NCBI RefSeq assembly: GCF_000797495.1
Contig: NZ_JTGN01000004.1
Coordinates: 124,001-188,000 of the forward strand
Origin: Robinsoniella peoriensis
Lineage (GTDB): Bacteria > Bacillota > Clostridia > Lachnospirales > Lachnospiraceae
DNA: 64,000 bases
Reading direction: 5' to 3'
The translations under genes and the position numbers were made by a program. Under the pieces are notes generated by a model, which saw nothing but the letters and a program-made list of their open reading frames with translations, had not been told where the DNA came from and did no database searches. Below are positions 34,028 to 41,702 of this stretch, in pieces. Numbering within the stretch: position 1 is the stretch's first letter; every line of letters begins with the position of its first letter.

Positions 34028-35374
34028 TTATCCTACTATTAAGCCCTGCTGATTCATCACGTCGATCACCTGATTTACATATTTCTCACATAAATCATCA
34101 TCTGCCGCTTCTACCATAACACGGATTACCGGTTCTGTTCCGCTTTCACGCACCAGAATTCTTCCGTCATCACCAAGTGCTTCTGATACCGCATCTACTG
34201 CCGCAATAACCGCAGGATTCTCCCTCGCTTCCTTCTTATCTGCTACTCTGACGTTCTTAAGGAGCTGTGGGTAAATCCGGACTTCTCCCGCAAGAGTTCC
34301 CAGGCTTACCTTTTTCTCTGTTACCACTTCCATGATCATAAGCGCTGTCAGAATGCCGTCACCAGTTGTGGCATGTTTACTGAAAATAATATGTCCGGAC
34401 TGTTCTCCGCCCAGGCAATGGCCATTATTAACCATATTTTCATAAACATATTTATCTCCTACTGCTGTTTTTTCATACCGGATGCCAATCTTGTCACATG
34501 CCTTGTAAAGGCCTAAGTTTGACATAATGGTCGTAACAATAGTGTCATTATTCAATTTGCCTTCTTCTTTTAAATATTTTCCACAGACATAGAGGATTAA
34601 ATCTCCGTCTATAACATTTCCCTTTTCATCAATTGCAATACAGCGGTCTGCATCACCATCAAAGGCAAAACCGATATCCAGTTTATTGTCTTTTACATAG
34701 TCCTGCAAAATATTGATATGGGTAGATCCGCAGTTTGTGTTAATGTTTGTTCCATCCGGTTCATTATTGATGACATAGGTTTTGGCGCCCAGTGCATCAA
34801 ATACGCTCTTTGCAATTGCGGAGGAACTTCCGTTAGAACAATCCAGCCCAACCTTGAAGTTCTTAAAGGAGCGGGTAGCCAGTGATATCAGATAGCCGAT
34901 ATAACGGTTTCTGCCAGCTACAAAGTCTACGGTACGCCCGATATTTTCTTTTACAGCCAACGGCAGCTCTTCTAACTTGCCATCGATATATTCTTCGATC
35001 TGATTTTCGACCTCTGCTTCCATCTTCTGGCCCAGACCATTGATGATCTTGATACCATTGTCATAAAATGGATTATGGCTTGCTGAAATCATAATGCCGC
35101 AGTCAAATCCTTCTGTACGGACTACATAAGAAACGCTGGGTGTGGTGGTTACATGGAGTAAGTATGCATCTGCACCGGAAGCAGTCAGACCTGCCACCAG
35201 GGAATACTCGAACATGTAACTGCTTCTTCTCGTATCCTTGCCGATTACAATCTTTGCTTTGTGGTCTCTTCCGTAGTACCATCCCAGAAAACGGCCTACT
35301 TTAAATGCATGCTCTACTGTTAAATCAATGTTTGCTTCTCCTCTGAATCCGTCTGTTCCAAAATATTTTCCCAT
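34028..35374 (-). CDS. glmM: Phosphoglucosamine mutase
   Basis: A 448-residue phosphohexomutase that makes glucosamine 1-phosphate from the 6-phosphate for cell-wall UDP-GlcNAc. The start MGKYFGTDGFRG, active serine S99 in ISASHNPFYDNG, metal loop DGDADR and C-terminal RESGTEPVIRVM are all intact. GAGGAGG precedes the ATG. It lies 48 bp after prfA in the core operon. Confidence 0.96.
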   Translation of the reverse strand: MGKYFGTDGFRGEANIDLTVEHAFKVGRFLGWYYGRDHKAKIVIGKDTRRSSYMFEYSLVAGLTASGADAYLLHVTTTPSVSYVVRTEGFDCGIMISASHNPFYDNGIKIINGLGQKMEAEVENQIEEYIDGKLEELPLAVKENIGRTVDFVAGRNRYIGYLISLATRSFKNFKVGLDCSNGSSSAIAKSVFDALGAKTYVINNEPDGTNINTNCGSTHINILQDYVKDNKLDIGFAFDGDADRCIAIDEKGNVIDGDLILYVCGKYLKEEGKLNNDTIVTTIMSNLGLYKACDKIGIRYEKTAVGDKYVYENMVNNGHCLGGEQSGHIIFSKHATTGDGILTALMIMEVVTEKKVSLGTLAGEVRIYPQLLKNVRVADKKEARENPAVIAAVDAVSEALGDDGRILVRESGTEPVIRVMVEAADDDLCEKYVNQVIDVMNQQGLIVG

Positions 35375-35422
35375 ACTTTAATCCTCCTCATTATCAGGGT
35401 TAACTTCGTTAATTCACACTGC

Positions 35423-36496
35423 TTACTGATCCTGCAGATTGGCAAGCTTCGCTGCCTGGTCTGCTGCTATCAGACTGTCTATTACCTCAGAGATATCTCC
35501 ATTCATGACTCCATCCAGTCTGTGTAACGTCAATTTGATACGGTGGTCTGTAACACGCCCCTGAGGGAAGTTATAGGTTCTGATCTTCTCAGAACGGTCA
35601 CCGGTACCAACCTGGCTTCTTCTGGCTTCTGCTTCCGCATCATGCTGTTTTTCCAATTCCATTTCGTAAAGTCTGGAACGTAGTACTTTCAATGCTTTAT
35701 CTTTATTTTTAAGCTGTGATTTCTCATCCTGGCATGAAATTACAATACCGGTAGGTATATGGGTCAGGCGCACTGCAGAGTCAGTTGTATTGACACACTG
35801 TCCTCCGTTACCCGACGCACGGAAAACATCAAATTTACAATCATTCATATCCAGATGGAAATCAATTTCTTCCGCCTCCGGCATAATTGCTACTGTAATT
35901 GTAGAAGTATGGATACGACCGCCGGATTCTGTTTCCGGAACACGCTGTACGCGGTGAACACCGCTTTCGTATTTTAATTTGGAATAAGCACCCTGTCCAT
36001 TGATCATAAATGTTACTTCTTTAAAACCGCCGATTCCATTTTCGTTAAAGCTCATCATATCTGTTTTCCAACGCTGGGACTCCGCAAATTTCACATACAT
36101 ACGATAAATCTCAGCTGCAAACAGGGCTGCTTCATCACCGCCTGCACCTGCACGAATTTCAACAATAACGTTCTTGTCATCATTAGGGTCTTTGGGCAGT
36201 AATAAAATCTTTAATTTATGCTCTAATTCTTCTATACGCGCTTTAGCGTCATTTAATTCCTCTTTTAACATTTCCCGCATTTCTTCGTCAGACTCTTCAT
36301 CTAACATGGTGAGACTGTCCTCTACGGTCTGCTTACTGTCTTTGTACTCCTTATAAGCATCTACGATCGGCTGTAAATCACTTTGCTCTTTCATTAACTT
36401 TTGAAAACGAGCCTGGTCATTTACCACAGAAGGCTCATTTAATTCGCCCATAATCTCTTCAAAGCGGATTAATAAATCCTCCAATTTATCAAACAT
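35423..36496 (-). CDS. prfA: Peptide chain release factor 1
   Basis: A 357-residue factor that ends translation at UAA and UAG. It has the tripeptide anticodon-like loop at PET (187-189) and the catalytic GGQ at 231-233 in [11 protein letters not shown]. The length is normal. AGGAGG precedes the ATG. It lies 11 bp after prmC, which methylates the Gln of this GGQ, a conserved and functionally coupled pair. Confidence 0.97.
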   Translation of the reverse strand: MFDKLEDLLIRFEEIMGELNEPSVVNDQARFQKLMKEQSDLQPIVDAYKEYKDSKQTVEDSLTMLDEESDEEMREMLKEELNDAKARIEELEHKLKILLLPKDPNDDKNVIVEIRAGAGGDEAALFAAEIYRMYVKFAESQRWKTDMMSFNENGIGGFKEVTFMINGQGAYSKLKYESGVHRVQRVPETESGGRIHTSTITVAIMPEAEEIDFHLDMNDCKFDVFRASGNGGQCVNTTDSAVRLTHIPTGIVISCQDEKSQLKNKDKALKVLRSRLYEMELEKQHDAEAEARRSQVGTGDRSEKIRTYNFPQGRVTDHRIKLTLHRLDGVMNGDISEVIDSLIAADQAAKLANLQDQ

Positions 36497-36507
36497 GTTG
36501 TTTCCTC

Positions 36508-37338
36508 CTAATTCATTCTTCCTAAAACTACCCGGTCAAGTCCGGCAAGATCCTTTACAACTCTGACATCTGTATAATCTGCGCTTCGCATCATGGATGT
36601 CACCATCGCCGCCTGATCATAACCGATCTCAAAGAGCAGCCAACCGCCCGGATTTAAAAATGATCTGCTTTTTGTTACAATTTTCCGATAAAAATACAGA
36701 CCGTCCTCTTTTCCATCCAGCGCTGCCATGGGTTCAAACAGACGTACTTCTGCCATCAGTTTCGTGATTTCAGAAGTTGCAATATAAGGCGGGTTGGAAA
36801 CGATAACATCGAATTTTCCTTCCACCTGACTGAACAGATCGCTTTTTCTGAAATCGATGCAGACTCCATGCCGCCTGGCATTTTCCCCTGCTACTTCCAA
36901 AGCATCCTGGGAAATATCAACCGCCATGCCTTTTTCTGCGCCCGACATCTTCATCAGACTGATAATAATACAGCCGGAGCCGGTACAGACATCCAGTACC
37001 TTCATCCCCGGCCTCAAAACTTTTAACGCTTCCTCTACCAGAATCTCAGTATCCTGTCTGGGAATCAGTACTTTATTATTTACCAAAAAAGACAATCCCA
37101 TGAATTCCTGTTCCCCGGTAAGGTGCTGCAGCGGCACACGCTTACCCCGGGCTACCAGCATTGTCTGATAGCGGGCGTACTGTACCGGCAGTATTTCCTC
37201 ATCGCGGTTAAGCAGAAAATAGGTCTTGTCAATATTGCAGACGTTCTCCAATATATACCAGGCATCAAGAGCCGGATTGTCAACGCCCCGTTCCCTCAGA
37301 TACGCTTCCCCTTTTTTAACTACTTCCTGCAGTGTCAT
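36508..37338 (-). CDS. prmC: Release factor glutamine N5-methyltransferase
   Basis: A 276-residue SAM-dependent methyltransferase that modifies the GGQ glutamine of release factors. The SAM motif [11 protein letters not shown] and the substrate motif NPPY (182-185) are present. Its start overlaps the DUF1385 stop by 4 bp and prfA follows at once. Confidence 0.96.
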   Translation of the reverse strand: MTLQEVVKKGEAYLRERGVDNPALDAWYILENVCNIDKTYFLLNRDEEILPVQYARYQTMLVARGKRVPLQHLTGEQEFMGLSFLVNNKVLIPRQDTEILVEEALKVLRPGMKVLDVCTGSGCIIISLMKMSGAEKGMAVDISQDALEVAGENARRHGVCIDFRKSDLFSQVEGKFDVIVSNPPYIATSEITKLMAEVRLFEPMAALDGKEDGLYFYRKIVTKSRSFLNPGGWLLFEIGYDQAAMVTSMMRSADYTDVRVVKDLAGLDRVVLGRMN

Positions 37339-38360
37339 GATATTGCTTCCTTGGTATAGGCTCCTGTCATTGTCTGACCAGGTTGATTTTCTTCTTTATC
37401 TTCTATATCTTCTTTTTCTTCTTCAAAAGACATTCCAAAATTCTCTGCCAGATATGCCTTCCAGTCAAATACTGCTTCTACTGAAGCAATCGCAACTTCT
37501 GCCATCTTGGCATCCGGTTCTCTTGTGGTCAGATTCTGCAGCAGCATTCCCGGTTTACTGAGCATGGTTACGAAACCATTATCGCTTCTCCCCGCCAGTC
37601 TGATGAATTCATAAGAAACACCGGCAATTACCGGTACCAGAAGAATCCGGACTACTACTCTCAGAACCGGAGAATCTACTCTTATAAATATGAAGAAGAT
37701 CACACTTATGACCATAACGATCAGCAGAAAACTGGTGCCACAGCGTTTGTGCTGCTTGGAACTTTTCAAAACATTCTCTACGTTTAATTCCAGCCCGTGT
37801 TCGATACAATTGATGCATTTATGCTCTGCACCATGGTACATGAATACACGCTGGATATCTTTCATTCTGGAAATCAGAAGAATATATCCCAAAAATAGTA
37901 AAATACGGACAACGCCCTCTGCAATCGCAATCAGCGTCATGGAATCCGTAAACTTATGAAAAAACAGTGAGATAAAATAAGGAAGAACCATAAACAGCCC
38001 AACTGCCAATATAATCGACAGCGTAACCGTAATTCCCATAAGCAGAGAATCTCCCTTTCCCTTTGTCGCCTTCTCAAGAGCCTTATCAAACTTCGTAGGC
38101 TCCGCTTCCTCATCTTCTTCAAAAAAGCTGGCCGAATATGTCAATGTCTTCATACCAAGCACCATAGAATCTACAAAATTAAAAACTCCACGGACGATCG
38201 GCAGAGACAATATTTTCTTGTTTTTGATAATACTCTTATAGTCTTCTACTTTAACTACAATTTCGTCGTTTGGCTTTCTGACAGCAACTGCATACCGGTC
38301 GGCGTTCTTCATCATAACGCCTTCCATAACCGCCTGTCCGCCGATATTTGATGATTTCAT
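37335..38360 (-). CDS. DUF1385 family membrane protein
   Basis: A 341-residue protein with the DUF1385 hallmark start SSNIGGQAVMEGVMMKN, several central helices (about 110-170 and 205-250), and the conserved YHGAEHKCINCIEHG region. The role of the family is unknown, though it is regularly found next to prmC and prfA in Clostridia. AAGGGGG precedes the ATG. It heads the core operon; a repeat element lies 42 bp upstream of the start and may hold or displace its promoter. Confidence 0.88.
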   Translation of the reverse strand: MKSSNIGGQAVMEGVMMKNADRYAVAVRKPNDEIVVKVEDYKSIIKNKKILSLPIVRGVFNFVDSMVLGMKTLTYSASFFEEDEEAEPTKFDKALEKATKGKGDSLLMGITVTLSIILAVGLFMVLPYFISLFFHKFTDSMTLIAIAEGVVRILLFLGYILLISRMKDIQRVFMYHGAEHKCINCIEHGLELNVENVLKSSKQHKRCGTSFLLIVMVISVIFFIFIRVDSPVLRVVVRILLVPVIAGVSYEFIRLAGRSDNGFVTMLSKPGMLLQNLTTREPDAKMAEVAIASVEAVFDWKAYLAENFGMSFEEEKEDIEDKEENQPGQTMTGAYTKEAIS

Positions 38361-38401
38361 ATTAACCCCCTTGGATATCGCAAGCTTACTTGTGATAACT
38401 C

Positions 38402-38565
38402 TAGAGCGTGTCTGAAAATTGCTTTCTGACAGCTGCGCTTCACAGTTTGCGGGAGATTTATCCCGAATAAAGGGTGCGCAGCTGGCTACGTAACCTGAAT
38501 TCGGGGCAAATATGCCGCAAAGTGGGGCGTGCAGATGGTTGGAACGAATTTTAAGACACGCTCTG
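38402..38565. repeat. 164-bp miniature inverted-repeat element, copy 3 (full, more diverged)
   Basis: Same length and orientation as copies 1 and 2 but with roughly twenty differences. The left terminus is TAGAGCGTGTCTGAAAATT, and the right terminus ends ACGCTCTG with the final A lost. It lies between the DUF1385 start and the rpmE terminator. Confidence 0.9.
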
Positions 38566-38642
38566 GCACCTTATGCCGCATTTTTCACGGCCCCTGTCGG
38601 GTAAATGCAAAATTTTATTTATCTTTCACAGTTCCCAACATT

Positions 38643-38675
38643 TAAAAATAGGTTGAGATTTCACAACCTCAACCT
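38643..38675 (-). terminator. Terminator of rpmE
   Basis: On the minus strand AGGTTGAG pairs with CTCAACCT around a 10-base loop and is followed by ATTTTTAAA. It lies 16 bp past the rpmE stop. Confidence 0.85.
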
Positions 38676-38690
38676 TATCTTTATTCATAC

Positions 38691-38900
38691 CTATTTGTCT
38701 GCATCAATACCATATTTCTTGTTAAACTTATCAATACGTCCACGAGCTGCTGCTGATTTCTGCTGTCCTGTGTAGAACGAATGACATTTAGAACAGATTT
38801 CCACGTGGATATCTTTCTTTGTTGATCCTGTTACAAATGTGTTTCCACAGTTGCATGTTACTGTTGCCTGATGGTAATCTGGATGTATTCCGTTTTTCAT
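38691..38900 (-). CDS. rpmE: 50S ribosomal protein L31, zinc-binding form
   Basis: A 69-residue ribosomal protein starting [16 protein letters not shown]. The zinc cysteines (C-x-C and C-x-x-C in TCNCGN and [11 protein letters not shown]) mark the zinc-containing type. GAGGTGA precedes the ATG. It is transcribed alone from a strong promoter at 39083-39111 with a roughly 175-nt structured leader. Confidence 0.97.
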   Translation of the reverse strand: MKNGIHPDYHQATVTCNCGNTFVTGSTKKDIHVEICSKCHSFYTGQQKSAAARGRIDKFNKKYGIDADK

Positions 38901-38984
38901 GATGGTTTCACCTCTTCTTCTTATTTTGTGAACTGCTTATCTATGCACATTTACCTCCCTACGCCGCCTATCGGTCGTGGTCTG

Positions 38985-39062
38985 CACAAATCAATTCCCG
39001 GTCAATGCTGCTCCTGGTGTTTCCACAGCAAGGTAACCCGGGCTAGCCCTGTAAGTCCCTAC
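38985..39062 (-). ncRNA. Candidate structured 5' leader of rpmE
   Basis: On the minus strand a hairpin CTGTA/TACAG is followed by a two-part stem: outer CCCGG/CCGGG (39042-38997) and inner TGCTG/CAGCA around a 15-base loop. It ends about 90 nt before the rpmE start. L31 genes in several bacterial groups are controlled by leader RNAs that bind the protein, so feedback control is plausible. Assignment to a known leader class was not tested. Confidence 0.45.
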
Positions 39063-39082
39063 AGTTTTAAAACAACGTTTGA

Positions 39083-39111
39083 ATTATATCACACCGCATG
39101 TCAAAATGCAA
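39083..39111 (-). promoter_or_regulatory. rpmE promoter
   Basis: TTGCAT (39111-39106), 17-bp spacer and TATAAT (39088-39083) preceded by an extended TGTGA. Start of transcription is expected near 39076. Confidence 0.75.
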
Positions 39112-39150
39112 GATATTTTAGCTAATTTCTACCATGATTTCTACCATGAT

Positions 39151-40830
39151 CTAAATGAATTTTTGCTTTTTGACCATCTGTACGAATTCCTGATTATTTC
39201 GCGTACGTACGAACATATTCAGTATATTTTCTACCGCATCATCGGATTTCATACTATTAAGTGCTTTACGCATGATATAAACTGCTTCCTGTTCTTCCGG
39301 ATCCAAAAGAAGATCTTCTCTTCTGGTTCCCGATTTTGGAATATCAATTGCCGGGAATACACGTCTTTCGGACAATTTACGGTCCAGAACAAGTTCCATA
39401 TTACCGGTTCCTTTAAATTCCTCATATACTACATCATCCATCTTGCTTCCGGTATCTACAAGTGCTGTTGCCAATATGGTAAGGCTGCCGCCTTCTCTCA
39501 TATTTCTTGCTGCTCCGAAGAAACGTTTCGGCATATGGAGCGCTGCGGGATCAAGACCACCGGATAACGTTCTTCCACTTGGCGGAACAGTAAGGTTATA
39601 CGCCCTTGCAAGCCTTGTAATACTGTCCAGGAGAATCGTAACTTCTTTGCGGTGTTCTACCAGCCTTTTTGCACGTTCCATTACCATTTCGGAAACCCTT
39701 TTATGGTGTTCCGGCAGTTCATCAAAGGTAGAATAAATTACTTCTACATTACTGCCGCAGATTGCTTCCTTAATATCCGTAACTTCCTCAGGACGTTCAT
39801 CGATCAGAAGAATGATCAGATGCATGTCCGGATTATTTTGTAATATGGATTTTGCTACGTCTTTCAATAAAGTAGTCTTACCTGCTTTAGGTGGTGATAC
39901 GATCATTCCCCTCTGCCCCTTGCCGATAGGCGATATTAAATCTACAATTCGCATTGCAGTTCCTTTGGATGTGCGTTCCATACGCATTCTTTTATTTGGG
40001 AAAATAGGGGTCATATCTTCGAAGTTTAATCTTTTTGTTGCTTCTGAGGGATGGAAACCATTGATACTCTTCAGATATAAAAGAGCGCTGAATTTTTCCT
40101 GCTGGGTCTTGACTCTTGTATTGCCGGTGATAATATCTCCCGTTTTCAGATTAAATCTGCGGATCTGGGAAGGTGATACATAGACATCATTTTCTCCCGG
40201 AAGATAATTGGCACATCGGATAAAGCCATATCCATCGGGCAGTACCTCCAGGATTCCATTTGCCGTTATGCCGCTGTCAAGCTGTGACATATCCGTGCTT
40301 TTGCCTTCTGCACCTACGCTGCTGTCTGTTCTCTGCACGCTGTCTGTGCGCTGTACATTATCTGTTCTCTGCATGTTTTCGGATCTCTGATTATTGTCCG
40401 TTCTCTGCACGCTTTCTGCTCTTTGAGTGTTATCCGTTCTCTGCATATTTTCGGATCTCTGATTATTGTCCGTTCTCTGCACGCTTTCTGCTCTCTGAGT
40501 GTTGTCCGTTCTCTGCACGTTTTCTGCTCTCTGAGTGTTGTCCGTTCTCTGCACGTTTTCTATTCTCTGTACATTCTCTGTTCTCTGGGGAATTTCTGCT
40601 CCCTGCACATTCTCTGGCTTCTGAGATGACTCCATTTTTGATTCTTCTATAGTGGCAGACGCACCTTCTGTATTTTGAGCTGCATCGTTCACTGCACCTT
40701 TTTTTTCATCTTCTGCAAGCATGAGTTCTATCACCTGGCTTTTTTTCAGGGCTGAAATGTTTTTAAGTCCCCTGGATTTTGCCAATTCCTTCAATACCGC
40801 TACTGATAATGATTCATATTTTTCTCTCAT
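39151..40830 (-). CDS. rho: Transcription termination factor Rho with hexapeptide-repeat insertion
   Basis: A 559-residue RNA-dependent ATPase that ends transcription. The N-terminal helical domain (1-45) is followed by a disordered insertion (about 46-190) holding 15 tandem hexapeptides of type QR(T/A/S)(D/E)(N/S)x at 82-171. Then come the cold-shock RNA-binding domain (from ILEVLPDGYGFIR, 193), the Walker A PPKAGKTT (313-320) and the complete motor domain. The start codon lacks a near Shine-Dalgarno; an AAAGGAG lies 34 bases upstream. Insertions here are common in Firmicutes Rho, but such a regular repeat is notable. Confidence 0.96.
   Translation of the reverse strand: MREKYESLSVAVLKELAKSRGLKNISALKKSQVIELMLAEDEKKGAVNDAAQNTEGASATIEESKMESSQKPENVQGAEIPQRTENVQRIENVQRTDNTQRAENVQRTDNTQRAESVQRTDNNQRSENMQRTDNTQRAESVQRTDNNQRSENMQRTDNVQRTDSVQRTDSSVGAEGKSTDMSQLDSGITANGILEVLPDGYGFIRCANYLPGENDVYVSPSQIRRFNLKTGDIITGNTRVKTQQEKFSALLYLKSINGFHPSEATKRLNFEDMTPIFPNKRMRMERTSKGTAMRIVDLISPIGKGQRGMIVSPPKAGKTTLLKDVAKSILQNNPDMHLIILLIDERPEEVTDIKEAICGSNVEVIYSTFDELPEHHKRVSEMVMERAKRLVEHRKEVTILLDSITRLARAYNLTVPPSGRTLSGGLDPAALHMPKRFFGAARNMREGGSLTILATALVDTGSKMDDVVYEEFKGTGNMELVLDRKLSERRVFPAIDIPKSGTRREDLLLDPEEQEAVYIMRKALNSMKSDDAVENILNMFVRTRNNQEFVQMVKKQKFI
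40318..40587. repeat. 18-bp coding tandem repeats in rho (15 units)
   Basis: Fifteen in-frame 18-bp units encode the QRTDNx-type hexapeptides. Some consist of longer identical blocks (the QRTDNNQRSENM stretch occurs twice), showing expansion by slippage or unequal recombination. Confidence 0.92.
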
Positions 40831-40969
40831 TTAAGTACTATTTATAACCTTTGTTACAAATATCTCCTTTCCATATGCGATTTTTTTGATTCACAATTAA
40901 AATTCATAATCTGCGTTGATTTGGGGTTCGCGTCTGAAATGACTTTGATTCTTAATTAGACTCTCATAT

Positions 40970-40998
40970 ACTATAACACAATTTTTACCAAAAATCAA
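40970..40998 (-). promoter_or_regulatory. rho promoter
   Basis: TTGATT (40998-40993), 17-bp spacer and TATAGT (40975-40970). It begins within the T-run of the terminator that ends the TIGR04086 gene and leaves a leader of about 130 nt before rho. Confidence 0.6.
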
Positions 40999-41033
40999 AT
41001 TAGAGACGATGTTTTTTAAGCGTCGTCTCTAAT
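40988..41033 (-). terminator. Terminator of the TIGR04086 gene
   Basis: On the minus strand an 11-bp perfect stem ATTAGAGACGA/TCGTCTCTAAT is followed by TTGATTTTT. It lies 10 bp past the stop codon. Confidence 0.85.
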
Positions 41034-41043
41034 TCCATATTTC

Positions 41044-41418
41044 TTACGATAACATGCCGCCCAGCATACCGCCTCCCATACAGAGCAGCAGCGTGGTAAA
41101 CAGCTGTGGAAGCTCAGATTGCAGGCTCCCATTTGTAATCAGAGAAATCGCTGTGAGCATTAAGAAATATGCGCTGCCAATGAGAAGCCCCCATAGGAAC
41201 TTCTGCTTTCCGGCACCTTTTCCCGCGATCCATCCCCCAATGAAGCTGGCAATTATGTAGATACCGATTATGCCAATGGACACTTTGCTCTGATTTAATT
41301 CCATTTTAAAAAGCAACAGAGCTAAAATCAGCAGCAGAATACCGGTTGTGAGGTAAGATACTACCAGGGATTTGATAACCAGCATGACTCCGGATTTTTT
41401 TGTTGCAGTGTTATCCAT
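41044..41418 (-). CDS. TIGR04086 family membrane protein
   Basis: A 124-residue protein with four predicted helices, matching the TIGR04086 family of Clostridia, whose role is unknown. AGGAGGAGG precedes the ATG. The upstream edge of this binding site touches a repeat-element variant (41434-41626), so any promoter must lie within or beyond that element. Confidence 0.82.
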   Translation of the reverse strand: MDNTATKKSGVMLVIKSLVVSYLTTGILLLILALLLFKMELNQSKVSIGIIGIYIIASFIGGWIAGKGAGKQKFLWGLLIGSAYFLMLTAISLITNGSLQSELPQLFTTLLLCMGGGMLGGMLS

Positions 41419-41433
41419 AGATTCGCCTCCTCC

Positions 41434-41626
41434 TAGAGCGTGTTTTTAAATTCATTACCGCCATCTGCATGCCCCATTATGCGGCATATTTGCCCCAAAT
41501 TCCGGTTTCTGCAACAAATGTGTCAGCTTCGGGCAGTACAGCGGACTGCAATGACGAAATTGGGCACATTCATACCACAAAACCAGGACATACTGGTTGA
41601 TGCAATGAATTTTAAATCATGTTCTA
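41434..41626. repeat. 193-bp variant of the inverted-repeat element
   Basis: Left terminus TAGAGCGTGTTTTTAAATTCATT and right terminus AATGAATTTTAAATCATGTTCTA are imperfect inverted repeats. The left 75 bp match the reverse complement of the right half of the 164-bp element (GCCATCTGCATGCCCCA, GCGGCATATTTGCCCC), while the rest is unrelated. Both ends are of the same type, so this is a distinct subfamily or a rearranged copy. Confidence 0.75.
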
Positions 41627-41702
41627 GAGTAATATATGTGAAAAGAAGAGGTTTTATGCAGGTTTGATTGTGAATAAACAGGATAAACGCTATCGCAATT
41701 TA

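Noticed and set aside
40318..40587. Regular 18-bp repeats that resemble a short-period array
   Set aside because: They are in-frame codons of rho with no spacers, so not a CRISPR array.
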